This document shows positions 10,140 through 18,354 of a stretch of DNA of 33,232 bases, piece by piece. Below the pieces are notes generated by a model that ran no database searches, was not told where the DNA came from, and was given only the letters and a program-made list of their open reading frames with translations. How positions within the stretch are numbered: the first letter of the stretch is position 1; each line of letters starts with the position of its first letter. The DNA is from Aadella sp043822885 (GTDB lineage: Bacteria; Omnitrophota; Gorgyraeia; Tantalellales; Tantalellaceae). Made by a program: the position numbers and the translations under genes. The stretch lies in contig JBDRBI010000026.1 of assembly GCA_043822885.1 (NCBI GenBank), forward strand, positions 1-33,232. Direction: 5' to 3'.

Positions 10140-10934
10140 ATGCAGAATTCTATCGTATATCAAAGCGCTTTATTTGCCCAATCCGGCTTGATGCGGTCTT
10201 TTCTTTGGCCCTTTTCGAGAAGCATGTCCCCATGGTTTTATTTTAATGTTTTGTGCACTATCATTATCGTTTCGGTAGCAGTATACATGTGGCCGAAAGA
10301 GTTTAAGGAAAAACGGATCGATATCTTCATCGCATTGATGATAGGCATATATTTCTCACTTATGGGGTCAAAGTTCTTTTACTTCATAATAATGAGCAGC
10401 CATTATTTGTTGACTAAAGAGGCGTTTGATATATCCGCGGGTCATCTGGGAAAGGCTTCTTTGGGTATGTTTTTTTCACAATTATTGGTTACATGGGGGC
10501 TAACCAGGATCAGAAAAAATGGTATAACTTTTCTTGAAGCTTTGGATTATTTTGTGGCTGTTACATTTGCGGGATTAGCGCTTACGCGCATAGAGTGTCT
10601 TAGTGTAGGATGTTGTTATGGCAGGCCTCTTTTGGGTCCTATTGGGATGTGGTTCAATGGAAATCACCCGACACAGATATATTCGTTTATGAACCTTTGC
10701 TTTTCTCTTGTTATTTCGCGTATTTTATACAGCAAAAGAGGGAAGTTCCCCGCAGGAACCACGTATTTCGGGAGCATGGCCGTGTATTGCGCGTTGCGAG
10801 TTATCATAGAAGGTTTCAGGGCCGACAGTGTGCCTGTTTTGGGAAGTATAACCCTGGCTCAAATGACATTTTCACTATTAACAGCCGGAGCCATATTTGC
10901 CCTTGTGCGTATAAACAAAAGGAGTGCGATATGA
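10140..10934 (+). CDS. Lgt-like integral membrane protein, Cys-substituted
   Basis: A 264-residue polytopic membrane protein of the prolipoprotein diacylglyceryl transferase superfamily. Family marks are Arg150, the HP pair at 176-177 followed by TQIYS, and the C-terminal LRVIIEGFR segment (Arg220, Glu224, Arg227). In E. coli Lgt the signature is RLGNFINGELWG. Here it reads RIECLSVGCCYG, so the positions of Asn146 and Glu151 are cysteines. The Lgt histidine motif (SFHGG) is replaced by ASLGM near residue 106. Classical Lgt activity is therefore doubtful. No clear Shine-Dalgarno precedes the ATG. The stop overlaps the next gene's start (ATGA), and the same two-gene arrangement recurs at 20851-22025. 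A cysteine-type acyl or phospholipid transferase is possible; the substrate is unknown. Confidence 0.8.
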   Translation: MQNSIVYQSALFAQSGLMRSFLWPFSRSMSPWFYFNVLCTIIIVSVAVYMWPKEFKEKRIDIFIALMIGIYFSLMGSKFFYFIIMSSHYLLTKEAFDISAGHLGKASLGMFFSQLLVTWGLTRIRKNGITFLEALDYFVAVTFAGLALTRIECLSVGCCYGRPLLGPIGMWFNGNHPTQIYSFMNLCFSLVISRILYSKRGKFPAGTTYFGSMAVYCALRVIIEGFRADSVPVLGSITLAQMTFSLLTAGAIFALVRINKRSAI

Positions 10935-11329
10935 TCAGTCGTATCTGTTCAAGTCTTTTAGTTGTAATGGTCGGTATAGTTCTTTGTGCGGGAAATATGT
11001 TTGCACAAGATGCTGCCTCTGATTCCGGGGGACAGGCGCCTACAAGGATCACAAAAGATGAAATGATGGAACGCATAAAGGGTGTTTTTCAGCATAGACT
11101 TGATGTGCTTGCGCTTATGACGGATATTGAACAAGAAAAAAGTTCGTCAGGAGTGATCTATAAATACAAAGGTGTAAACATTGACGACCTTGATGACGAA
11201 GCCCTGTTCGGTCTTTTAAAAGTAGTTAATAGCCAAATATCTCTGCGTAACATGCAGAAACTTCAGAAACAGATGGATGGCATCAAAAAGATAGAAGAGA
11301 TCAATAAGGCGCAGAAAGCGGGAAAATAG
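10931..11329 (+). CDS. Small secreted helical protein, partner of Lgt-like protein
   Basis: A 132-residue protein. The start is set by the ATGA overlap with the upstream stop, which implies translational coupling, and by the signal peptide that immediately follows. The signal peptide covers residues 1-25, with probable cleavage after MFA. No classical lipobox is visible, although Cys19 lies in the hydrophobic stretch. The mature part is acidic and then basic and helical, ending in a Lys/Gln-rich coiled-coil-like tail. It is paralogous to the protein at 21612-22025: both have (I/L)T(K/R)D(E/D), a YKY/YEY motif, D-L-(D/N)-(D/E)-E-A-L and a (V/N)VN-Q-I stretch in the same order. The function is unknown. 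It is probably periplasmic and may be a substrate or cofactor of the Lgt-like enzyme. Confidence 0.8.
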   Translation: MISRICSSLLVVMVGIVLCAGNMFAQDAASDSGGQAPTRITKDEMMERIKGVFQHRLDVLALMTDIEQEKSSSGVIYKYKGVNIDDLDDEALFGLLKVVNSQISLRNMQKLQKQMDGIKKIEEINKAQKAGK

Positions 11330-11333
11330 ATAA

Positions 11334-11373
11334 AACAGTTTAAAAGTTTAAAGGTCAAACAGTTTAAAAGTGA
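11334..11373. repeat. Short direct repeat AAACAGTTTAAAAGT
   Basis: The 15-mer AAACAGTTTAAAAGT occurs twice within about 40 bp, separated by TTAAAGGTC-type sequence. It resembles the AAAGTCTAAAGTC low-complexity tracts elsewhere in the window (24637, 25350, 25965). It lies in the 110-bp gap between the first cassette and the glycosyltransferase gene. No promoter or terminator was recognised in that gap. Confidence 0.55.
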
Positions 11374-11439
11374 GGAGCTGAGTGATGTGCAAATGCGCTC
11401 TCCATTTAAAACTAAGTGCAGCAAAGAAAGAATAGGAAA

Positions 11440-12120
11440 ATGGCAACGGATGTGAATGATTTTTGCGCGATAATACCGGCATATAACGAAGAGAAATACA
11501 TAGGCTCCGTTATAAAAGCCGTTAGGAACAAGGGTGTCGATGTTATTGTCGTGGATGATGGATCCAGCGATAATACCGCGAATTATGGGCGGGAAGCAGG
11601 AGCCCACCTGCTTAAGAACGAGCGAAATGAGGGGAAAGGTCGTGCGTTACGCAAAGGTTTTGAATATGTCAGAGAAAAAGGGTATAACTATATTTTTACC
11701 CTCGATGCCGATGGACAACACGATCCCGAAGATATCCCAAAATTCATAGAAAAGATGAGAGTGTCCGGCTCGGATATTGTTGCCGGCAACAGGCTTGCGA
11801 ATCCCCGAAATATGCCGGATGACAGGTTAACCATTAACAGATGGTCTTCATCTTTAATATCTAAAATGAGCGGTCAATATGTTCCCGATCCGTTGTGCGG
11901 ATTCAGGCTTATCCCTGCCAGAGTTTTGGAAAAATTGGATCTTGTAGGGGTAAAATTTGAGATAGTGCCGGAAATACTTATAAAAGCAGCTAAAAAAGGA
12001 TTTATTATAGACCACGTCGATATAGCGACTATTTATGGTGACGAAACGAGTTATATACGTCCCGGGCGGGACGGGTATATGTTCTTATCATTCCTTATAA
12101 AAGAATGGATAAAGCGTTGA
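11440..12120 (+). CDS. GT2 family glycosyltransferase (DPM1-like)
   Basis: A 226-residue protein with the GT-A fold of family 2. The N-terminal IIPAYNEE is at 11-18, the nucleotide-binding VVDDGSSD at 37-44, and the metal-binding DxD at 89-91 (LDADGQHDPED). LCGFRL follows in the acceptor half. No transmembrane segment is apparent, so it is a cytoplasmic or peripheral enzyme. The family transfers a sugar from a nucleotide sugar to a polyprenyl phosphate or another acceptor; the substrate cannot be read here. The ATG at 11440 was preferred over an upstream GTG at 11416 because AGGA precedes it at good spacing. The stop is one base before the next start, placing it first in the lipid/polyketide-like operon. 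Confidence 0.85.
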   Translation: MATDVNDFCAIIPAYNEEKYIGSVIKAVRNKGVDVIVVDDGSSDNTANYGREAGAHLLKNERNEGKGRALRKGFEYVREKGYNYIFTLDADGQHDPEDIPKFIEKMRVSGSDIVAGNRLANPRNMPDDRLTINRWSSSLISKMSGQYVPDPLCGFRLIPARVLEKLDLVGVKFEIVPEILIKAAKKGFIIDHVDIATIYGDETSYIRPGRDGYMFLSFLIKEWIKR

Positions 12121-12121
12121 T

Positions 12122-13378
12122 ATGGCAAAGAAAAAGAGAGTGGTTATCACAGGGGTAGGAGTGGTGTCCCCGTACGGCGTCGGTAATAAGGTCTTTTGGG
12201 ACGGGATAAAGAACGGCAAGTCGGGTCTATCTAATATCACTCAGTTCGACGTGTCCGGATTTCGAAGCAAGAAGGGCGGAGAGGTCAGAGGGTTTGACAT
12301 TAAAAAGCATTTAAAAATGAAGGGTTTGAGGCATTTGGTCAAAAGTGCGGAGTTCGCTATTGTCGCCTCAAAGCTGGCTCTAGCTGACGGAAAGATATCC
12401 GTCCCCTTAAAGAGAGGTATATCGGAATCCTGCGGTGTGGTTCTCGGGACGCTGAACGGAACAATGAAAAGCATTCTGTCCCTGCATGAAGAAATATTAC
12501 TGCATGGGCCGAGAGGGATAAATCCGTTCGCTTTCCCCAATATAAGCCCTAATGCCATTCCGAGTCACATATCCATACAATTCAACATAAAAGGCTTCAA
12601 TGCATGTATTATATCCGATGCAGCGACAGGGATGGATGCGTTGTCTTACACGGCAAACATGATCAAAGAGCACGGCTATAAACTGGGTCTAGCCGGCAGT
12701 TCTGATAGTCTTAGCGAAGAGATGTTTGCGGGTTCATACCTATTGCGAGTGCTTGCCGGATCGATTTTGGGAAAAAGGGAGATAAGCTGTCCGTATGACA
12801 GCCGGAGGAACGGTATTATCTTAAGCGAAGGATGTGCCGTGTTCCTGGTAGAGGATATGGAAAATGCCGTTAAACGGAAAGCCAAGATATATGCGGAGAT
12901 CAAAGGATTTGGTTCTTCTTTTGATCCAAAGACCCATAAAGGGTACAGTCCTGACGCTAAAGGAGCGATATCGTCCATGCGCATAGCCCTGGACGATGCG
13001 GAATGTGATCCCGAAAATATAGACTGTATAATTGGCAGCGCGAATTCTCTGCGGGGAGGGGATAGGACTGAGGCTGTCGCGGTCAACCGTGTTTTTAAGG
13101 GAAAGACCGGATCCATACCCATAACGTCAATAAAGGGCTCTTTGGGCTACACTTTCGGGGCCAGCAGTTCTCTTGACATAGCTTCGGCGCTCTTTTCTTT
13201 GAGAGAGTCAGTGATCCCCCCAACCATCAACTATCGTAAACCCGATACGGGGTGCCGCAGATTGAATGTTGTAGCCAATAAACCGATTAAAAAAAAGATG
13301 AACAGAATAATGATAAACTCCTTTACGACCGGAGGGTTTAATTCTGCTATGATAGTCGAAAGGGTCAGAGGCAAATAG
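12122..13378 (+). CDS. Ketosynthase-like chain-length factor (inactive KS)
   Basis: A 418-residue protein with the full thiolase-fold beta-ketoacyl synthase architecture (RVVITGVGVVSPYG at the N-terminus). Every catalytic position is replaced. The Cys motif TACATG reads SDAATG at 165-170, so Cys becomes Ala167. The first His motif (INAHGT) reads IGSANS, with Ala307. The second (LGHT) reads LGYT, with Tyr343. Lys338 is kept. Loss of the triad on an intact scaffold is typical of chain-length factors (KS-beta) that pair with an active KS in type II polyketide and aryl-polyene-like systems. The active partner is probably the KS at 16227-17438. An alternative is an inactive paralogue with only a structural role. 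The next gene begins directly after the stop. Confidence 0.85.
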   Translation: MAKKKRVVITGVGVVSPYGVGNKVFWDGIKNGKSGLSNITQFDVSGFRSKKGGEVRGFDIKKHLKMKGLRHLVKSAEFAIVASKLALADGKISVPLKRGISESCGVVLGTLNGTMKSILSLHEEILLHGPRGINPFAFPNISPNAIPSHISIQFNIKGFNACIISDAATGMDALSYTANMIKEHGYKLGLAGSSDSLSEEMFAGSYLLRVLAGSILGKREISCPYDSRRNGIILSEGCAVFLVEDMENAVKRKAKIYAEIKGFGSSFDPKTHKGYSPDAKGAISSMRIALDDAECDPENIDCIIGSANSLRGGDRTEAVAVNRVFKGKTGSIPITSIKGSLGYTFGASSSLDIASALFSLRESVIPPTINYRKPDTGCRRLNVVANKPIKKKMNRIMINSFTTGGFNSAMIVERVRGK

Positions 13379-14431
13379 ATGAAGAGATTTTTTATAACAG
13401 GCGGTACGGGGTTTTTAGGAAAAGCGCTTATAAAAAAAATCATCGCGGAAAAAGGAAGTGAGGTATATGCGCTGACCCGAGGCAAAGGGATGTCTCTTTC
13501 TTCCAGAAAGAACGCTTTGATCAGGGCATCCTTCCCTGAAAGCAAGAGAAAGTCTGCCGCTAAACGTATACACTTAGTAAAAGGAGATGTTTCCTTGAAG
13601 AACATGGGAATGTCCGGAAAGGATCTGAAATGTCTCCGAGGAAAAATCACCCACGCGTATCATTCCGCCGGGATAGTGGGTTTTAATGAAAACCTTTCCG
13701 ACATAAGAAAGACCAATGTAGAAGGGGCAAAGAATTTCTTTTCGGTCATGGAAGATTGGTCGGGATCAGGGAATCTTACCAGTATTAACCATATCAGCAC
13801 CGCTTATGTTCGCGGAACATACAAGGGAAAGTTCAGAGAAGACCAGCTTGAAGTCTCACAAAAGTTCAATAATACTTACGAGAAAAGTAAGTTTGAGGCG
13901 GAACAGGTGGTTGAAACATACAGAAAAAAAGGTATGAGAATAAATGTTTTTCGCCCCAGCCTTATAACGCGTCTTTCTCAGGGAAAAATGGAAGAAGACG
14001 ACCTCGGACAGAGGATAACTAAAATGATAATGTTCGGTTTTTTAAAGACGCTTCCCCTGGATAAAAAAGCTACCGTAAATATGGTGCCGGTAGAGATGGT
14101 ATCCGGGGCAGTCTATTTTCTATCTGTCTTACCTGATAGAACATTGAACAAGAATTTTCATCTCGTTAACCCGCGTCCCGTGAAGTTTTCGACATTCCTG
14201 ACCGTGTTTTCAAGTGTATGGGGGTTTACCCTGCCGGAATTTGTGCCGGCAGACAAATTCAAAACCCGGGATCTTGCGCCCGTCCAGCAAAAACTTATAG
14301 GCGCCTTTCTTCCCTATATGACGCAGGCTCATTCGTTCGACATGAAGAACACTGTCTCTGCTATCAAGGGTTATGGGATCCAAAACGCTTATTTTTTTAT
14401 CAAAAAAACAAGGAGAAAAAATGCTTCTTAA
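13379..14431 (+). CDS. NAD(P)-dependent acyl-thioester reductase-like protein
   Basis: A 350-residue extended SDR protein. The nucleotide-binding GGTGFLG is at 8-14, a HSAG motif near 95, and the catalytic Tyr-x-x-x-Lys is YEKSK at 167-171. FRPSLI lies at 191-196. These features match the NAD_binding_4 (male-sterility/fatty acyl reductase, thioester reductase) family, which reduces an acyl thioester to an aldehyde or alcohol. In this operon it could release the finished chain from the ACP. A sugar or sterol epimerase-type role is possible but fits the context less well. The ATG follows the upstream stop directly, and the last 11 bases overlap the next gene. Confidence 0.75.
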   Translation: MKRFFITGGTGFLGKALIKKIIAEKGSEVYALTRGKGMSLSSRKNALIRASFPESKRKSAAKRIHLVKGDVSLKNMGMSGKDLKCLRGKITHAYHSAGIVGFNENLSDIRKTNVEGAKNFFSVMEDWSGSGNLTSINHISTAYVRGTYKGKFREDQLEVSQKFNNTYEKSKFEAEQVVETYRKKGMRINVFRPSLITRLSQGKMEEDDLGQRITKMIMFGFLKTLPLDKKATVNMVPVEMVSGAVYFLSVLPDRTLNKNFHLVNPRPVKFSTFLTVFSSVWGFTLPEFVPADKFKTRDLAPVQQKLIGAFLPYMTQAHSFDMKNTVSAIKGYGIQNAYFFIKKTRRKNAS

Positions 14432-15155
14432 AAACAAGACGGCCATTATAACGGGAGGAACCAGGGGGATAGGAAAGGCTTTTGTTGAAAAATTCGCTAA
14501 GGAGGGGTGCAAGGTAGCTTTCACATATAAAAGCAATAAAAAAATGGCCGACTCTTTGAGCAAAAAGACCCGAGCCAGAGCCATCGGATACAAGGTGGAT
14601 ATCAGGGACCTGGATAAAACCAGGAAATTCGTCAAGGAAGTGAAAAAAAAGTTCGGACACATAGATATCCTTATCAATAATGCCGGGGTGGTCCAGGATA
14701 AACCGCTCATGCTGATGGAGAAAGAAGATTGGGATGAAGTTCTGGATACCAATCTCACAGGAGCATTCAACTGCGTAAGAGTATGCCTGCTTGACTTCAT
14801 CAAGAGAAAGTCCGGGAATATAATAAATATCTCTTCCGTAGCCGGCTTAAGAGGCGTTCCGGGGCAGACAAACTATTGCGCCAGCAAGGCCGGGCTTGTC
14901 GGGCTAACAAGAGCTCTCGCGAAAGAAGGAGGACCTCACAATATAAGGGTGAACGCTATCTCGCCTGGATTCACGAATACGGATATGACCAAAAAGATCA
15001 GCGGCGCTCTTAAGAAGAGAATATTAGAGGAGACACCTTTGGGGCGTTTTGGGTCCCCTGAGGAAATATCAGAACTAGCGTTATTTCTTGCCAGCGATAA
15101 AGCAAGTTTTATTACAGGACAGAACATTATAATAGACGGGGGTGTATCAGCATGA
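14421..15155 (+). CDS. fabG: 3-oxoacyl-ACP reductase (FabG-like SDR)
   Basis: A 244-residue classical short-chain dehydrogenase, the usual FabG length. The Rossmann motif TGGTRGIG is at 11-18 and NNAG at 86-89. The catalytic tetrad is Asn111, the Ser pair at 138-139, Tyr152 and Lys156. The C-terminus ends in TGQNIIIDGG, as in FabG. The reaction expected is NADPH-dependent reduction of 3-ketoacyl-ACP to 3-hydroxyacyl-ACP. The ATG at 14421 has AGGAG upstream and overlaps the previous gene by 11 bp. The TGA overlaps the ACP start (ATGA). This is probably a pathway-specific copy, because it sits among specialised KS/CLF genes. Confidence 0.9.
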   Translation: MLLKNKTAIITGGTRGIGKAFVEKFAKEGCKVAFTYKSNKKMADSLSKKTRARAIGYKVDIRDLDKTRKFVKEVKKKFGHIDILINNAGVVQDKPLMLMEKEDWDEVLDTNLTGAFNCVRVCLLDFIKRKSGNIINISSVAGLRGVPGQTNYCASKAGLVGLTRALAKEGGPHNIRVNAISPGFTNTDMTKKISGALKKRILEETPLGRFGSPEEISELALFLASDKASFITGQNIIIDGGVSA

Positions 15156-15676
15156 GCAAAGGATCGACATCTAAAGAAGGAACAAAAACGCCGAAAGCAG
15201 CGGCCAAAAAGAAAACAACCAAGGTCAAGGGAAAGAAAAAAGCCGTTCCGGTACAGGTGAAAAAAAAGGTCAAAGGAAAGAAAAAAACCGCGCCTATGAT
15301 GGCTAAAAAAAAGGCGGCTAAAAAGAATACCGTGAAAAGATCAGTTAAAAAGAATGTCACAAAGAAAGAAACCAAGGTCAAGGGAAAGAAAAAGGGCGCG
15401 TCCATACCGGTAAAATATCTAAATAAGAAGGAAGTTGAGAAGAAAATAAGGGCTATAATCGCGGAAGTCCTGGAAATAGACGAAAAAAAGATCACAAGAA
15501 AAACGCGGTTTTTTGAAGACCTGGGGATGGATTCCATGATGGCACTGGAAATATTAGCGATGATAGAGAAGGAGTTCAAAGTAGAAATAAAGGAGGAAGA
15601 CCTCCCTAAAATAGTGAGTTATGACGGAGCCATTAAGCTTACGATGGATCTTTTTAACAAAAGGACAAAAAAATAA
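15152..15676 (+). CDS. Acyl carrier protein with long lysine-rich N-terminal tail
   Basis: A 174-residue protein; a typical ACP is about 80. Residues 1-88 are a Lys/Ala-rich histone-H1-like tail with three KVKGKKK units. Residues 89-174 form a normal ACP domain in which DLGMDSMMALE carries the phosphopantetheine-accepting Ser128. The tail's repeats are also visible in DNA (15219-15248 versus 15370-15399), which points to growth by duplication. The ATGA overlap with the upstream ketoreductase fixes the start. The ACP tethers the growing chain for the KS/CLF, KR and dehydratase encoded around it. The positive tail could dock it to anionic membrane lipid, to nucleic acid or to a partner. The dehydratase that follows also has a Lys-rich tail. 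Confidence 0.9.
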   Translation: MSKGSTSKEGTKTPKAAAKKKTTKVKGKKKAVPVQVKKKVKGKKKTAPMMAKKKAAKKNTVKRSVKKNVTKKETKVKGKKKGASIPVKYLNKKEVEKKIRAIIAEVLEIDEKKITRKTRFFEDLGMDSMMALEILAMIEKEFKVEIKEEDLPKIVSYDGAIKLTMDLFNKRTKK

Positions 15677-15692
15677 AACAGAGGTGCAGATC

Positions 15693-16226
15693 ATGACGAA
15701 TATTTCCAGAGCAAAAACTATGAAGAAATCATCTAAAAGTTCACGAAAACAAGTTTCTATAAGTACAAAAAAAAAGAATAGTGGGGCAAAAAATTTTGGG
15801 GTCGATATCAAGAAAGGGAATTTCCTTTTGGTAACCGAGCCGTTTCTTTTTGTCGACAGGATAACATATCGCGTTCCCGGGAAAAAAGTGATAATTGAAA
15901 CGGATATCACCGGTGAGGAATGGTTCTTTAAAGGACATTTTCCCGGGAATCCTATCCTCCCGGGGCACATACTCGCCGAAGCAATGATACAAGCGGGTAC
16001 CTTTCTTTTTGAGAAAAGGGATCAGTCTAAAACAGTCAACTATCTTACCTCTACAAAGATCAGGTTCTTCAAAATAACAAGGCCCGGGACAACTATCACT
16101 ATGACAGCGACACCCGTCAAAATAATATCCACCGCGGCGATAATACATGTTGATGCCCATGTTGACGGGGAGCTTATATCCCGAGGGGATTTTATAGTTG
16201 CTACCAGAGACAAGGATAAAGAATAA
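15693..16226 (+). CDS. FabZ-like 3-hydroxyacyl-ACP dehydratase, Lys-rich tail
   Basis: A 177-residue hot-dog-fold protein. After a basic Ser/Lys-rich tail (residues 1-41) comes the FabZ/FabA signature GHFPGNPILPGHILAEAM, with catalytic His82 and Glu96. The family dehydrates 3-hydroxyacyl-ACP to trans-2-enoyl-ACP. FabZ is normally about 145-150 residues, and the tail accounts for the excess. The ATG at 15693 is chosen because GAGGTG lies 6-7 nt upstream; the frame is open further left, but into the ACP gene. The stop is followed directly by the KS start. No enoyl reductase is encoded in the operon, so double bonds may be kept and the product could be a polyene (inference). Confidence 0.85.
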   Translation: MTNISRAKTMKKSSKSSRKQVSISTKKKNSGAKNFGVDIKKGNFLLVTEPFLFVDRITYRVPGKKVIIETDITGEEWFFKGHFPGNPILPGHILAEAMIQAGTFLFEKRDQSKTVNYLTSTKIRFFKITRPGTTITMTATPVKIISTAAIIHVDAHVDGELISRGDFIVATRDKDKE

Positions 16227-17438
16227 ATGGATACAAGAGTAGTGGTAACCGGAATAGGAGTAGTCTCCTCTATAGGTATAGGAAAAAATATCTTTTGGAA
16301 AAACCTAATAAGAGGCAAATCCGGGATACGGAAGGTTTCGATCTTTGATACAAAACTTTCAAGAACACATCATGCGGGAGAAATAAAAGAGAACGTTTTG
16401 GAGGACGAACACCCGGAAAAAAGACGCACTACCCGTTTTCTTCTGAAATCCGTTAGCCTGGCCCAAAAAGACGCGAAACTGGATCTCTCGTTATACGAAA
16501 GTCTTCAGGTAGGGATGATAACCGGAAGCGGAAAGGCTGACATGCGTTTTATAGAGGAAATTAACGAACGAAAGGTGCTTCTGGGCAGAGAAAAACTGGA
16601 TCCCAAAGATCTATCCGATGTTGTTACAAAGAATCCGCCGATCATTGTAGGCAGAAAACTAGGTCTAACCGGTATAAATTTGGCCATAATCACGGCATGT
16701 TCAGCCGGAAATTATGCTATAGGCTACGGGTTCGATCTTATCCGTCAGGGCAGGGCGAAAGTCCTCTTTTGCAGCGGAGTTGATGTTCTTATGCAGAGCA
16801 TGTTTGAAGGTTTCAATCGCCTTTTCGCGACAACCACGGATAAGATACGCCCCTTTGATAAGAATAGAAGCGGAACCACTCTTGGCGAGGGTGCCGCGAC
16901 ACTTGTCCTGGAAAGACTGGAAGATGCTTTAGCCCGCGGCGCGTACATATACGCTGAAGTGCGGGGATACGGGCTCAGCTGTGACGCGTTCAGTCTGACT
17001 ATCCCTTCTAAAAATGGCATGAAGATGGTGATGAAGAGGGCCTTAAAAAATTCCGGTATTAAAAAAGATGAAGTAGATTATATAAACGCGCATGGAACAG
17101 GAACATATAACAATGACAAATTTGAAGCCCAAGCGATGCGTGAGATATTTAAAGAGAAGACCGATGATATCTATGTGACGTCCATAAAATCCATGCTGGG
17201 CCATACTGTAGGCGCGGCTAGCGCGATAGAAGCCGCAAGCTGCTGCCTTTCGATACGCGATGGGATAATTCCACCCACAATAAACTACGAGACCCCGGAT
17301 CCTGGATGCAAACTGCGTCTAGTTGTGAACAAGGCTAAAAAAGCTAAAGTTACAATTGTGTTGAATAATTCTTTCGCGTTCGGCGGAAATAACGCCTGCG
17401 TTGTCTTTAAAAAGCCCGAAAGATCCTGGAACACATGA
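16227..17438 (+). CDS. Beta-ketoacyl-ACP synthase (active KS, FabF-like)
   Basis: A 403-residue condensing enzyme with the full triad: Cys158 in ITACSAG, His289 in INAHGTGT and His326 in SMLGHTVGA, with Lys321 conserved. The C-terminal NNSFAFGGNNA is the usual FabF ending. It catalyses decarboxylative condensation of malonyl-ACP with an acyl chain. With the triad-less homologue at 12122-13378 it probably forms a KS-alpha/KS-beta heterodimer. The start follows the dehydratase stop with no gap. The stop overlaps the lipid-kinase start (ATGA). It could also work alone as a FabF, but the linked CLF-like gene argues for a dedicated pathway. Confidence 0.9.
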   Translation: MDTRVVVTGIGVVSSIGIGKNIFWKNLIRGKSGIRKVSIFDTKLSRTHHAGEIKENVLEDEHPEKRRTTRFLLKSVSLAQKDAKLDLSLYESLQVGMITGSGKADMRFIEEINERKVLLGREKLDPKDLSDVVTKNPPIIVGRKLGLTGINLAIITACSAGNYAIGYGFDLIRQGRAKVLFCSGVDVLMQSMFEGFNRLFATTTDKIRPFDKNRSGTTLGEGAATLVLERLEDALARGAYIYAEVRGYGLSCDAFSLTIPSKNGMKMVMKRALKNSGIKKDEVDYINAHGTGTYNNDKFEAQAMREIFKEKTDDIYVTSIKSMLGHTVGAASAIEAASCCLSIRDGIIPPTINYETPDPGCKLRLVVNKAKKAKVTIVLNNSFAFGGNNACVVFKKPERSWNT

Positions 17439-18331
17439 AAACCCTGGCGATCATTTCGAACAAAAAGCGATTTCCCCGAAAAGCGCGGATCATTAATTTT
17501 CTAAAAAAATACCAGAGGGCGGAAGTCCGTTTCATAGAAAACTTTTCGGATATTCCGGGTATAATTCGGGATAACAAGGACGCGGAGTCGGTAATATGCT
17601 GCGGGGGAGACGGGACCATATCAGAAGTAATAAACAATATGGATCTTGAAACTCAAAATCTGGGAGTGATACCCTACGGCAGAGGCAACGGGTTCGCGCG
17701 TACGTTATGGGCAAACAGCCCCTCAAGGGCTTTGAAGGCGATAAAAAAAGGCAGCACCCGAGTGGTCGATCTTATCGCCTGTGAGTATGTTCAGAAAGGG
17801 GAAACCTTTGCCAGGTACGCGGTTTCCACTGCAGGGTTAGGACGAATAGCCTTAAGCGCGCAGGATGCGAATAAAAATGCGAGAAAAAGCTATATTTTTA
17901 CGAGTATACGCGCGGCATTAAATAAAAATGAGCTTGAAGGGGAGCTGCTCATAGGGGAAAATACCTCAAAAACTCTTCAATTCTCCAATCTTATAGTAAA
18001 TAACACTCCCTATATTGGTAATTTCTACGCGTTCCCAAAGGGGGACATCCATGATTCGTTGATGGATTTTAATATAACTCGCATCAACAGTTTAGAACAG
18101 GTATTGGTTACTTTTATAGTTCTCTGCAAACTTCATCTTTATACAAAAAAGCACCATCCTCTGACAGTCCACGGACAAACTCACAAGCTGGGCCTAAAAT
18201 TAAAAAAGCCCGCAATGCTCATGCTAGACGGCGAAGTTTTCGGACCGGTCGAAGAAGTAAAATTCTCGATATTGCCCGGAGCTCTAAAAGTATACGCTAT
18301 ATACAAAAACTCCGATAAAGACCTGTTTTGA
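17435..18331 (+). CDS. Diacylglycerol/sphingosine kinase-like lipid kinase
   Basis: A 298-residue protein with the DAGK catalytic fold. The ATP-binding GGDGT is at 57-61 and is followed by ISEVINN. PYGRGNGFAR at 80-89 corresponds to the family's P-x-GT-x-N-x-(F/L)AR motif, and DGE occurs near residue 265 (LMLDGEVFG). Members such as DgkB, YegS and bacterial sphingosine kinases phosphorylate lipid hydroxyls. The ATGA overlap with the KS gene ties it to the operon, so the substrate may be the lipid made by the upstream enzymes or its reduced alcohol. No transmembrane helix is evident. The next gene starts 23 bp downstream with GAGGGA as ribosome-binding site. Confidence 0.85.
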   Translation: MKTLAIISNKKRFPRKARIINFLKKYQRAEVRFIENFSDIPGIIRDNKDAESVICCGGDGTISEVINNMDLETQNLGVIPYGRGNGFARTLWANSPSRALKAIKKGSTRVVDLIACEYVQKGETFARYAVSTAGLGRIALSAQDANKNARKSYIFTSIRAALNKNELEGELLIGENTSKTLQFSNLIVNNTPYIGNFYAFPKGDIHDSLMDFNITRINSLEQVLVTFIVLCKLHLYTKKHHPLTVHGQTHKLGLKLKKPAMLMLDGEVFGPVEEVKFSILPGALKVYAIYKNSDKDLF

Positions 18332-18354
18332 CCGTGAAATAGAGGGACTCATTT

